From: JBQTGK01 sp052400665
GTDB lineage: Bacteria > Bacteroidota > Bacteroidia > Bacteroidales > Marinifilaceae
Direction: 5' to 3' (one strand)
DNA length: 64,000 bases
NCBI GenBank assembly: GCA_052400665.1
Contig: JBQTGK010000001.1
Shown one piece after another: positions 53,422 to 61,882 of this stretch. The position numbers were made by a program, and so were the translations under genes. The notes beneath the pieces are model-generated. The model saw only the letters and a program-made list of their open reading frames with translations, was not told the DNA's origin and made no database searches. How positions within the stretch are numbered: position 1 is the stretch's first letter; every line of letters begins with the position of its first letter.

Positions 53422-55734
53422 ATGGAATATTTAGATGAGTTAAACCCGGTTCAAAGAGAAGCCGTAGAAAACATTACGGGAGCATCACTTGTTATTGCAG
53501 GTGCAGGCTCAGGAAAAACAAGGGTTCTTACTTATAGAATTGCTCACTTATTAAATAAGGGTATCAAACCATACTCGATACTAGCCCTTACTTTCACCAA
53601 TAAGGCTGCTAAAGAAATGAAGGATAGAATTAGTAGCATAGTAGGACCGCAACAAGCACAAAGCCTATGGATGGGAACATTTCACTCTATTTTTTCTAAA
53701 ATTTTAAGGTACGAAGCAGAGCACCTTGGTTTCGATTCTAATTTTACAATTTACGACACACAGGATTCTCGGAATTTATTTCGGGCTATCATAAAAGAGA
53801 TGCAGCTCGACGATAAAGTCTACAAAGCCAACGAGGTTCAAAACCGAATTTCCTCAGCAAAAAATAATTTGGTTACCGCAAATGCTTATGCACAAAATGA
53901 CAAAGCACAAAAAGCAGATATGCAGTCTCGCCGTCCTTTAATTCATGAGATATATAAAAGATATAGCCATAGATGCCGACAAGCAAATGCGATGGATTTT
54001 GATGATCTACTACTCCAAACAAACATACTATTCAAAACCAAACCGGAAATTCTAGCCAAATATCAAGACAAGTTTAAATATGTGCTTGTTGATGAGTATC
54101 AGGATACCAATTATTCACAATATTTAATTGTAAAAAAATTGGCAGAAAATCATAAAAATGTTTGTGTAGTTGGTGATGATGCTCAAAGTATCTATTCTTT
54201 TCGAGGTGCAAAAATTGAAAATATCCTGAACTTCAGAAACGATTACCCTGATTACAAATTGTACAAACTTGAACAAAATTACAGATCTACACAAACAATT
54301 GTAAATGCAGCTAACAGTATTATTCATAAAAATAAAGGCCAAATAAAGAAAGTTTCTTTTTCGGAAAATGATATAGGAGATAAAATAAAGGTTGTTAAAG
54401 CCTTAACCGATCATGAAGAAGGATATTTAATTTCGAATGATATATTCGAAACCCGAATGCGGGAACATTGTTCCTATCAGGACTTTGCTATTCTATACAG
54501 AACAAATGCACAATCGAGAATTTTTGAAGAATCACTGAGAAAGCTTAATTTGCCCTATAAAATATATGGAGGCTTGTCCTTTTATCAACGTAAGGAGATT
54601 AAAGATTTATTAGCTTACTGTCGAATGGCCGTAAACCCTAACGACGAAGAGGCAATAAAAAGAGTAATTAATTATCCAAAACGAGGAATTGGAGCAACAA
54701 CAATAAACAAATTACAGGATGCAGCGGCTCAGAATGCCTGCAGTATATGGAATATTATATGTGGATTACACCAGCGGCCTTATGGTTTAAATGCCGGAAC
54801 AATCTCTAAAATTACAAAGTTTGCCAATTTAATTGCCGGTTTTCAAAGTAAATTAGAAACCGAGAGTGCTTTTGATATGGCCAGTGATATTGCTAAATCA
54901 ACAGGAATTATAAAAGAACTTTATAATGACAGATCACCAGAAGGAGTTTCCCGACATGAAAATATTCAGGAACTTTTAAATGGTATTCAGGAATTTACAC
55001 AAAATGCACTGGAAGAAGGTAAAGAATTACACTTGCCAAATTTTCTTGAAGATGTAGCCCTACTAACAGATCAGGACAACGAAAAAGATGAAGACCGCGA
55101 GAAAATTACATTAATGACAATTCACTCCGCAAAAGGATTAGAATTCCCTTATCTTTTTATTGTTGGCTTAGAGGAAGAATTGTTTCCATCACAAATGGCA
55201 AGTGGTACTTCGCAGGAGTTAGAAGAAGAGAGAAGATTATTTTATGTTGCCCTAACACGAGCAGAAAAAAGAGCAACTTTGTCTTTTGCAAGATCTAGAT
55301 ACAAATGGGGAAACATGAGCTATCCTCGTCCGAGTCGTTTTATTCGCGAAATAGATGAAAGATATTTGGAGTTTGGCTACGATGAAGCACCCGAATTTAG
55401 CGGAAATACAGCAAATCAGAACCAAAGTCATACAGAATATGAGATCCCTAGTGAGCCAACTAGATTTCAGCAAAAAAGAAATTTCTCATCAAAACCAAAA
55501 CTTACAAAACCATTAGTTCGTACTAAAGTAAGTGAAAATAATGATCCGAACTTTAGCCCTTCGAATCCCGAGTTAATACAGGCTGGGATGGTTGTTGAAC
55601 ATCAGCGGTTCGGAAAGGGTAAAGTATTACAAATAGAAGGCAGTAAACCAAATATTAAAGCAAGCGTATTTTTTAAAACTGTAGGACAAAAACATCTCCT
55701 TTTAAAGTTCGCAAAACTTAAAATTATAGGATAA
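53422..55734 (+). CDS. UvrD/PcrA-type superfamily 1 DNA helicase
   Basis: 770 residues. A 3'-5' helicase for nucleotide-excision repair and removal of RecA or stalled polymerase. Motifs in order: Q-motif LNPVQREAV, Walker A GAGSGKTR (about 27-34), TFTNKAAKEM, DEYQDTNYSQY, GDDAQSIYSFRGA, YRSTQTI, LMTIHSAKGLEF and YVALTRAEKRA. The C-terminal 60 residues (GMVVEHQRFGKGKVLQIEG) form the Tudor-like domain that binds RNA polymerase in PcrA/UvrD. RecB-type extra domains are absent. Confidence 0.93.
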   Translation: MEYLDELNPVQREAVENITGASLVIAGAGSGKTRVLTYRIAHLLNKGIKPYSILALTFTNKAAKEMKDRISSIVGPQQAQSLWMGTFHSIFSKILRYEAEHLGFDSNFTIYDTQDSRNLFRAIIKEMQLDDKVYKANEVQNRISSAKNNLVTANAYAQNDKAQKADMQSRRPLIHEIYKRYSHRCRQANAMDFDDLLLQTNILFKTKPEILAKYQDKFKYVLVDEYQDTNYSQYLIVKKLAENHKNVCVVGDDAQSIYSFRGAKIENILNFRNDYPDYKLYKLEQNYRSTQTIVNAANSIIHKNKGQIKKVSFSENDIGDKIKVVKALTDHEEGYLISNDIFETRMREHCSYQDFAILYRTNAQSRIFEESLRKLNLPYKIYGGLSFYQRKEIKDLLAYCRMAVNPNDEEAIKRVINYPKRGIGATTINKLQDAAAQNACSIWNIICGLHQRPYGLNAGTISKITKFANLIAGFQSKLETESAFDMASDIAKSTGIIKELYNDRSPEGVSRHENIQELLNGIQEFTQNALEEGKELHLPNFLEDVALLTDQDNEKDEDREKITLMTIHSAKGLEFPYLFIVGLEEELFPSQMASGTSQELEEERRLFYVALTRAEKRATLSFARSRYKWGNMSYPRPSRFIREIDERYLEFGYDEAPEFSGNTANQNQSHTEYEIPSEPTRFQQKRNFSSKPKLTKPLVRTKVSENNDPNFSPSNPELIQAGMVVEHQRFGKGKVLQIEGSKPNIKASVFFKTVGQKHLLLKFAKLKIIG

Positions 55735-55746
55735 TTTCCATCACAA

Positions 55747-55778
55747 TTTGTAGGAGTACAAGAAAAAATATACATTTG
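55747..55778 (+). promoter_or_regulatory. promoter of the candidate small RNA
   Basis: TTTG (55747-55750), a 20-base spacer and TACATTTG (55771-55778) give both elements of the Bacteroidota sigma-ABfr-type promoter, the best match in the window. There is no start codon behind it for over 200 bases, only the structured region. Confidence 0.7.
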
Positions 55779-55782
55779 CAAT

Positions 55783-55915
55783 GAGTTCCAAGACTTTCTG
55801 GGCTTGTCGATTACCATATTAGGTACATAAAAATTTCATTATTCTTCAATAGTAATTTAACCGACAAGCTCTTAGTCACACCGAATAATTGAAAAACTGA
55901 CTTCAATTTTTTTTT
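55783..55915 (+). ncRNA. candidate stand-alone small RNA, rod-like, possibly a 6S-type RNA
   Basis: About 130 bases between an exact promoter and an intrinsic terminator, with no open frame. The predicted fold is a long rod. GACT (55792-55795) pairs with AGTC (55874-55877). After a small internal loop, GGGCTTGTCG (55800-55809) pairs with CGACAAGCTC (55862-55871) with one G-U. After one mismatch, ATT-like pairs continue to 55813/55858. The top holds a wide AT-rich bubble with a TACC/GGTA mini-hairpin (55812-55825). A rod with a central bubble is the form of 6S RNA, and a 6S-like family is known in this phylum. That identity is a guess; the RNA gene itself is better supported. Confidence 0.6.
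55887..55915 (+). terminator. intrinsic terminator of the candidate small RNA
   Basis: AATTGAA/TTCAATT arms with an eight-base loop, running into nine consecutive T. Confidence 0.7.
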
Positions 55916-56002
55916 GTTATAAATGTGTTCTTTTGCCATAATTCGGTATAAAGTACCAGTTGGAATAAAATTATATTACCGAGAATTAATACAACGGATT
56001 AA

Positions 56003-56629
56003 ATGGATTATAATTCAAACAGGAAACATCTTGTTCTTCCTGAATATGGACGAAACGTTCAGAAAATGGTTGACTTTGCAATGACTGTTGAAGACAAAGA
56101 TGAAAGAAACCGTGTGGCAAAAAGTATAATTGCTGTAATGGGTAACATGTATCCACATTTAAGAGATGTTAGCGATTTTAGACATAAACTGTGGGATCAT
56201 TTAGCAATCATGTCTAATTTCAGTATGGATATCGATTCTCCTTACGAAGCACCAACTAAAGAAAAACTGGCCGAAAGACCAGATAAAATACCGTATAATA
56301 ATCAGCGAATTAAATACAAACATTACGGTAGAACAATAGAAGCTTTAATCGAAAAAGCAATTGAATTAGAAGAACCGAAAGAAAAGGAAGCTTTAATTCA
56401 GATGATCGCTAATCACATGAAAAAATCTTTTATCAACTGGAATAAAGATAGTGTACCAGACGATAAAATTTTTCAGGATCTTATTCACCTTTCAGATGGA
56501 AAGCTTCAAATTCCTGAAGAAATGAAACTCCGGGAAAGCAGAGATAAAGATTTTTCCAAAAAAAATATGAAAAGGAAAAACCCGCGGGATCATCGAAACG
56601 ATAACAGAAAATTTCAAAAAAAGAGATAA
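56003..56629 (+). CDS. DUF4290 domain protein
   Basis: 208 residues, cytosolic and mostly helical. The conserved start YNSNRKHLVLPEYGRNVQKMV and the YPHLRDVSDFRHKLWDHLAIMS segment identify DUF4290, a Bacteroidota-specific family often encoded directly before murA, as here (about 120 bases). The C-terminal 35 residues are strongly basic and low-complexity (KKNMKRKNPRDHRNDNRKFQKKR), suggesting nucleic-acid or ribosome contact. Function unknown. A terminator hairpin separates it from murA. Confidence 0.85.
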   Translation: MDYNSNRKHLVLPEYGRNVQKMVDFAMTVEDKDERNRVAKSIIAVMGNMYPHLRDVSDFRHKLWDHLAIMSNFSMDIDSPYEAPTKEKLAERPDKIPYNNQRIKYKHYGRTIEALIEKAIELEEPKEKEALIQMIANHMKKSFINWNKDSVPDDKIFQDLIHLSDGKLQIPEEMKLRESRDKDFSKKNMKRKNPRDHRNDNRKFQKKR

Positions 56630-56636
56630 ACATAGC

Positions 56637-56664
56637 AAGCCGGATTTTTTCCGGCTTTTTTTTA
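56637..56664 (+). terminator. intrinsic terminator after the DUF4290 gene
   Basis: AAGCCGGA/TCCGGCTT with a five-T loop, followed by eight or more T. It implies that murA has its own promoter or depends on read-through. Confidence 0.85.
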
Positions 56665-56747
56665 TTTGCAATACCATTAGTTTGAACCCATCTGAATGAT
56701 TTTTATAATTATCTTTAACTTATCATTCACACCAAATTAATAAACAA

Positions 56748-58058
56748 ATGAGCACATTTGAAATAACAGGAGGAAAATCTCTAAAAGGAGAATTAACTCC
56801 GCAAGGAGCAAAAAATGAAGCCCTTCAAATTCTTTGCGCTACCCTATTAACAAACGAAAAGGTTACGATTCATAATATTCCTAACATTCTCGATGTTAAC
56901 AAACTAATCGAATTGCTATCTGACCTTGGAGTAAGTGTATCGCAGGAATCTAAAAATACATACTCATTCAAAGCAGAAAATATAGATCTTGAATATTTAA
57001 ACTCTCCGGAATTTGCAAAAAAAGGATCTTCATTACGAGGTTCGATTATGATTATTGGACCTTTATTGGCTCGATTTGGGAAAGGCTATATTCCTCGTCC
57101 GGGCGGAGATAAAATTGGCAGACGAAGACTAGATACCCACTTTATTGGTTTCCAAAAACTAGGTGCCAAGTTCAATTTCAATCCTGGAGAAAACTTTTAC
57201 CGAGTAGAAGCTAAAGAACTAACCGGGACTTATATGTTACTCGATGAAGCATCGGTTACAGGAACAGCAAATATTATAATGGCAGCCGTTTTGGCAAAAG
57301 GCATTACAACAATATACAACGCTGCATGCGAACCCTATATTCAGCAATTGTGTAAAATGCTAATTTCGATGGGTGCAAAAATCTCTGGTGTAGGCTCTAA
57401 CCTTTTAAACATAGAGGGTGTTAAAAGCTTACATGCTTGCGAGCATAGAATACTCCCCGACATGATAGAGATTGGTAGTTTTATAGGCTTGGCAGTTATG
57501 ACCAAATCGGAAATAACCATAAAAGATGTTGCTTACAATGAATTGGGCATGATTCCTAATGCATTTAAACGTCTTGGAATTAAAATGGAATTAAAGGGAG
57601 ATGATATTTTTATCCCTAAGCAAGAAAATTACGAAATTGAGACCTTTATTGATGGCTCTATTCTAACCATTGCCGATGCACCCTGGCCAGGACTTACACC
57701 CGATTTATTAAGTGTTTTTCTAGTTGTTGCAACTCAGGCAAAAGGAAGTGTATTAATTCATCAAAAAATGTTCGAAAGTCGTTTATTCTTTACAGATAAA
57801 CTAATAGATATGGGTGCACAAATTATTCTTTGCGATCCTCATCGTGCAACTGTTATTGGATTAAACCAGGAACAGCAACTTAGACCAACGACTATGGTTT
57901 CACCAGATATTCGAGCAGGAGTTGCCTTATTAATAGCTGCATTATCGGCCGATGGAAAAAGTACAATTCATAATATTGATCAGATAGACCGTGGATATGA
58001 AAATATCGACTTAAGACTAAATGCAATTGGTGCAAATATCAAAAGAATTGTTAATTAA
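56748..58058 (+). CDS. murA: UDP-N-acetylglucosamine 1-carboxyvinyltransferase with Asp at the fosfomycin-target position
   Basis: 436 residues. It adds enolpyruvate to UDP-GlcNAc, the first committed step of peptidoglycan synthesis. Lys22 in GAKNEAL and the RPGG loop are conserved. The loop reads PRPGGDKIGRR: Asp121 replaces the cysteine (Cys115 in E. coli) that fosfomycin alkylates. Enzymes with Asp here, as in mycobacteria and chlamydiae, are active and fosfomycin-resistant. The two inside-out alpha/beta domains are complete, ending in DRGYENIDLRLNAIGA. Confidence 0.96.
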   Translation: MSTFEITGGKSLKGELTPQGAKNEALQILCATLLTNEKVTIHNIPNILDVNKLIELLSDLGVSVSQESKNTYSFKAENIDLEYLNSPEFAKKGSSLRGSIMIIGPLLARFGKGYIPRPGGDKIGRRRLDTHFIGFQKLGAKFNFNPGENFYRVEAKELTGTYMLLDEASVTGTANIIMAAVLAKGITTIYNAACEPYIQQLCKMLISMGAKISGVGSNLLNIEGVKSLHACEHRILPDMIEIGSFIGLAVMTKSEITIKDVAYNELGMIPNAFKRLGIKMELKGDDIFIPKQENYEIETFIDGSILTIADAPWPGLTPDLLSVFLVVATQAKGSVLIHQKMFESRLFFTDKLIDMGAQIILCDPHRATVIGLNQEQQLRPTTMVSPDIRAGVALLIAALSADGKSTIHNIDQIDRGYENIDLRLNAIGANIKRIVN

Positions 58059-58142
58059 CTATTCATTAACACCTCAAACAAGTAGATATTTTTACTTTTA
58101 AATTGTAAAAATTAGAAAGTAATCATTAAAAATTATAGTGTT

Positions 58143-58685
58143 ATGAAGAAATTAAAGGTCTTACTTATATTATTTGCATTCTCTTTTTCTGCCTTTACAT
58201 CAAATGCAGCGCTCACAAAAGGTGAATCTGCAAAAGAAGGATTTAATGTTGGAGATAAATTACCTGACATCATAGCCAAATCGACAAGTGGAAAAGAAAT
58301 AAAACTTAGCTCATTAAAAGGAAAAGTTGTTTTGGTCGATTTTTGGGCTTCGTGGTGTCCGCCTTGTAGAGCCGAAAACCCAAGAATAGTATCTGCATAT
58401 AAGCAGTTTAAAAACTTAAAATTTAAAAATGGAAATGGTTTTACCATCTATAGTTTTTCTCTAGATAAAAAACTGGCCAGTTGGAAAGCAGCAATTTCAA
58501 AAGATAAATTAAATTGGGAATACCATGTTAGTGAATTAAAAGGATGGCATTCTCCTACGTCTAATAAATTTGGAATAAATTCTATTCCTGCAAATTTTCT
58601 TATTGATGGAAATGGAATTATTCTGGCGAAAAATCTTAGAGGGGAAAAATTAGAATTAGTATTACAACATTATCTAAAAAAATAA
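58143..58685 (+). CDS. TlpA-like periplasmic thioredoxin-fold protein
   Basis: 180 residues with a signal peptide (LLILFAFSFSAFTSNA). The thioredoxin fold has the redox pair in FWASWCPPCRAENP and the cis-Pro loop NSIPANFLID. It belongs to the TlpA/ResA/AhpC-TSA group that reduces periplasmic disulfides. A likely electron donor is DsbD, encoded in this window at 3.2-5.1 kb, though the two are far apart. It is transcribed alone with a good terminator. Confidence 0.88.
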   Translation: MKKLKVLLILFAFSFSAFTSNAALTKGESAKEGFNVGDKLPDIIAKSTSGKEIKLSSLKGKVVLVDFWASWCPPCRAENPRIVSAYKQFKNLKFKNGNGFTIYSFSLDKKLASWKAAISKDKLNWEYHVSELKGWHSPTSNKFGINSIPANFLIDGNGIILAKNLRGEKLELVLQHYLKK

Positions 58686-58707
58686 ATTCTAATTATTAAA
58701 AATACTT

Positions 58708-58744
58708 AAACCGATTACTGAATTTTCCAGTAATCGGTTTTTTT
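58708..58744 (+). terminator. intrinsic terminator of the TlpA-like gene
   Basis: Perfect 13-base arms (AAACCGATTACTG and complement) with a seven-base loop, then T. Confidence 0.9.
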
Positions 58745-58860
58745 ATGCATAACGATATAAGATACATTATTACATATAATTTATTCAACAAAACATTTAT
58801 ACCTAAAGAAGAATATTCGCATGAAATGACAAAATATGAAAAACTTACAGTTTCAAATTC

Positions 58861-58868
58861 TATCTTTG
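58861..58868 (+). promoter_or_regulatory. candidate -7 box for grpE-dnaJ
   Basis: TATCTTTG, an exact TAnnTTTG match 86 bases before the grpE start; the -33 region has no TTTG. No CIRCE-type heat-shock operator is visible. Confidence 0.5.
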
Positions 58869-58953
58869 TGTCAATTTGTCGCAAAGGAGTAAATTGGCAG
58901 GTTATTTGATCAAGAGAGCAAATAAAATTTAGAACAAAAAAAATCATTGAAAA

Positions 58954-59559
58954 ATGACGAAAGATAAAAGCAAATCAAAAAAAGATAAATTGGAAGAGAA
59001 GGATTTGGAAACTACTGTAGAACAAACTGTAGAAGAACAAGAGCTTAAAGAGGAGCCTAAAGCAGAAAAAAAGAAGGAAAAGAAAAAATCTGCCAAAGAA
59101 AAAAAAGCAGATGAACTGGAAGAATTAGGACAAAAACTTCAGGATATTAATGACAAATACATGCGTTTATCTGCTGAATTTGACAACTATAGAAAAAGAA
59201 CATTAAAAGAGAAAATGGAGCTTACCAAGTCGGCAGGTGAAAAAATTCTTGTTAATGTACTTCCTGTTATGGATAACTTTGAACGTGCCCTTCAATCAAT
59301 GGATGATGCCAAAGATATCGAAGCTCTTAAAGAAGGAGTTAAATTGATATACAGTAACTTTAAAGATTTTATTAGCCAGAATGGCGTAAAAGAAATTGAA
59401 GCTGTAAACCAGGAATTTGATACAGATATCCATGAAGCAATCACAAAAATACCAGCCCCTTCAGAAGATTTGAAAGGAAAAGTTGTTGATTGTGTTGAAA
59501 AAGGATACACTCTAAACGAGAAAGTAATTCGTTTCTCAAAAGTTGTTGTGGGAGAATAA
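58954..59559 (+). CDS. grpE: nucleotide exchange factor GrpE
   Basis: 201 residues. The first 50 are a highly charged Lys/Glu tract. The long coiled coil includes KYMRLSAEFDNYRKRTLKEK, and the C-terminal beta domain ends DCVEKGYTLNEKVIRFSKVVVGE, the family signature. It releases ADP from DnaK. Followed by dnaJ after 32 bases; dnaK is not in the window. Confidence 0.96.
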   Translation: MTKDKSKSKKDKLEEKDLETTVEQTVEEQELKEEPKAEKKKEKKKSAKEKKADELEELGQKLQDINDKYMRLSAEFDNYRKRTLKEKMELTKSAGEKILVNVLPVMDNFERALQSMDDAKDIEALKEGVKLIYSNFKDFISQNGVKEIEAVNQEFDTDIHEAITKIPAPSEDLKGKVVDCVEKGYTLNEKVIRFSKVVVGE

Positions 59560-59591
59560 ATATCTGATTCCTAAATCTAAGCTGAAAAAAA

Positions 59592-60749
59592 ATGTCTAAA
59601 AGAGATTATTACGAGGTACTTGGGGTTTCAAAATCAGCCTCAGAAGCCGAATTAAAGAAAGCATATCGCAAAAAGGCAATACAATTTCATCCAGATAAAA
59701 ACCCGGATGACAAACAAGCCGAAGAAAACTTTAAGGAAGCTGCTGAAGCTTATGAAGTGTTAAGCAATCCTGAAAAACGTCAGCGATACGACCAATTTGG
59801 TCATGCAGGAATGAGCGGAGCTTCCGGAGGTGGTTTCGGCGGTGGCGGAATGAATATGGAAGATATTTTCTCACACTTTGGAGATATTTTTGGTGGAGGA
59901 AGTTCATTCTTCGGCGGCGGTTTTGGCGGCGGAGGCGGTCGTAGCTCACGAAGAGTTAACCGAGGCAGTAACCTTAGAGTAAAGGTAAAACTAACTTTAA
60001 AAGAAATTGCCGAAGGAGTAGAAAAGAAAATCAAAGTCAAAAAATACATCGAGTGTAAATCGTGTAATGGCTCTGGAGCAAAAGATGGTTCCTCTTTCTC
60101 AACATGTACAACCTGTAACGGATCGGGTCAGGTAACAAGAATTCAGAATACAATTCTGGGTCAAATGCAAACTGCATCAACTTGTCCTTCGTGTAATGGT
60201 GAAGGTAAAATTATTACCAATAAATGTACTAGCTGTGCAGGCGAAGGAATTGTTCGCGACGAAGAAATAATTACCATTAATATACCTGCTGGTGTTGCCG
60301 AAGGAATGCAGCTATCGGTTAGCGGAAGAGGTAATGCCGCTCGCCGTGGTGGTGTAAATGGCGATCTTCTTATCTTAATTCAGGAAGAAGAACACCCAGA
60401 TTTAGTGCGAGATGAAAACGACTTACTATATAACCTTTTCATTAGCATTCCTGATTCTATTTTAGGAACAGCTGTTGAAATTCCAACTATCGATAATAAA
60501 GTAAAAGTTAAGATAGACGCAGGAACTCAGCCTGGTAAAATTTTACGTTTACGTGGCAAAGGTTTACCTGATGTAAACGGATACGGCAAAGGTGATTTAC
60601 TTGTTAAAATTAACGTTTGGATACCAAGCAACGTTTCAAAAGATGAAAAGAAAATTCTTGAGAAACTTCAAGCCTCTGATTCATTTACACCCAAACCAAC
60701 AAATCACGAAAAAAGCTTTTTTAAAAAGGTGAAAAACTTTTTTGAGTAA
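59592..60749 (+). CDS. dnaJ: chaperone DnaJ
   Basis: 385 residues with all four DnaJ parts: a J domain with the HPD triad (HPDKNPDDK near 33-41), a Gly/Phe-rich linker (about 74-118), and a zinc domain with four CxxCxGxG-type repeats (CKSCNGSG, CTTCNGSG, CPSCNGEG, CTSCAGEG). The C-terminal substrate-binding and dimerisation domain completes it. It stimulates DnaK ATPase and presents unfolded clients. Confidence 0.97.
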   Translation: MSKRDYYEVLGVSKSASEAELKKAYRKKAIQFHPDKNPDDKQAEENFKEAAEAYEVLSNPEKRQRYDQFGHAGMSGASGGGFGGGGMNMEDIFSHFGDIFGGGSSFFGGGFGGGGGRSSRRVNRGSNLRVKVKLTLKEIAEGVEKKIKVKKYIECKSCNGSGAKDGSSFSTCTTCNGSGQVTRIQNTILGQMQTASTCPSCNGEGKIITNKCTSCAGEGIVRDEEIITINIPAGVAEGMQLSVSGRGNAARRGGVNGDLLILIQEEEHPDLVRDENDLLYNLFISIPDSILGTAVEIPTIDNKVKVKIDAGTQPGKILRLRGKGLPDVNGYGKGDLLVKINVWIPSNVSKDEKKILEKLQASDSFTPKPTNHEKSFFKKVKNFFE

Positions 60750-60770
60750 AAGTAATTCTAAAATATAATT

Positions 60771-60793
60771 ATCCTCAACCATTGGTTGGGGAT
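60771..60793 (+). terminator. intrinsic terminator of grpE-dnaJ
   Basis: ATCCTCAACC/GGTTGGGGAT, ten pairs with one G-U, a three-base loop and a run of T after it. Confidence 0.88.
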
Positions 60794-60941
60794 TTTTTTT
60801 GTAAAACTTATACATCCATAAAAAACAAAATAAAAACCTGTATATTCTTTATTATGTCGATTTTGTACGTTGAGATTATTAAAATTCCGTACATTAGATT
60901 TCGATTTAAGTATGAGATGCATAAAACCTAAATAATTTTAC

Positions 60942-61865
60942 ATGATATTTTTCGAAGCAAAAGACGTTGTTAAGCAATATGCAGAACACAAAGCTCTTAA
61001 TAAAGTAAGCATTGCTGTTCCTAAAGGCAGTATTTTCGGCCTTTTAGGACCAAATGGAGCCGGAAAAACAACACTTATTCGCATTATTAATCAGATTACA
61101 GGTCCCGATTCAGGACAAGTATTTTTTAATGGTGAACCCCTAAAACCTGAAGATGTAAAACGCATTGGATACCTTCCCGAGGAAAGAGGTTTGTATAAGA
61201 AAATGAAAGTTGGAGAGCAAGCTTTATATTTGGCACAACTAAAAGGTATGAGCCAAAAAGAAGCAACTACAAAATTAAAAACCTGGTTCGAAAAATTCGA
61301 TATTCTTCAATGGTGGGATAAAAAAGTAGAAGAACTCTCGAAAGGGATGCAACAAAAAATTCAATTTATTGTTACCATTCTGCATGAACCAGAATTATTA
61401 ATATTCGACGAACCCTTTAGTGGATTTGATCCTATTAACACCAATCTTCTGAAAAAAGAAATTCTCGAACTTCGCGATAAAGGTGCTACCATAATTTTCT
61501 CTACTCATAATATGGGTTCTGTTGAAGAAATATGCGATCATATAGCATTAATCAACAAATCGGAAAAGATTTTAGATGGACCGGTAGAACAAATCAAGAA
61601 AAATTACAGAACCAACACCTACGAAATAACTTACACAGGTGAATTCGATAAACTGAATCAAGTATTAAAATCAGATTTCGAAATTGTAGATCAGATAAAA
61701 GGCATTGAATCAAATAGTTTAAAAATAAAATTAAACAATGGTTCTACTTCCAACGAGCTACTTGCACAACTCTTACCTTATTTAAATATCATTTCATTCA
61801 GCGAAATAATTCCTAGTATGAACGATATTTTTATTAGAGTCGTTAACGAAAACAAAACAATCTAA
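60942..61865 (+). CDS. ABC transporter ATP-binding protein (NatA-like)
   Basis: 307 residues. Walker A GPNGAGKT, signature LSKGMQQKIQF, Walker B LLIFDEPFSGFDP, and the switch His in FSTHNMG. A 90-residue C-terminal extension follows the ATPase core, as in the DUF4162-bearing exporter ATPases. It pairs with the ABC-2 permease encoded 17 bases downstream. Substrate unknown; sodium or drug export are known roles of relatives. Confidence 0.92.
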   Translation: MIFFEAKDVVKQYAEHKALNKVSIAVPKGSIFGLLGPNGAGKTTLIRIINQITGPDSGQVFFNGEPLKPEDVKRIGYLPEERGLYKKMKVGEQALYLAQLKGMSQKEATTKLKTWFEKFDILQWWDKKVEELSKGMQQKIQFIVTILHEPELLIFDEPFSGFDPINTNLLKKEILELRDKGATIIFSTHNMGSVEEICDHIALINKSEKILDGPVEQIKKNYRTNTYEITYTGEFDKLNQVLKSDFEIVDQIKGIESNSLKIKLNNGSTSNELLAQLLPYLNIISFSEIIPSMNDIFIRVVNENKTI

Positions 61866-61882
61866 CCTATAGATCTATACCA

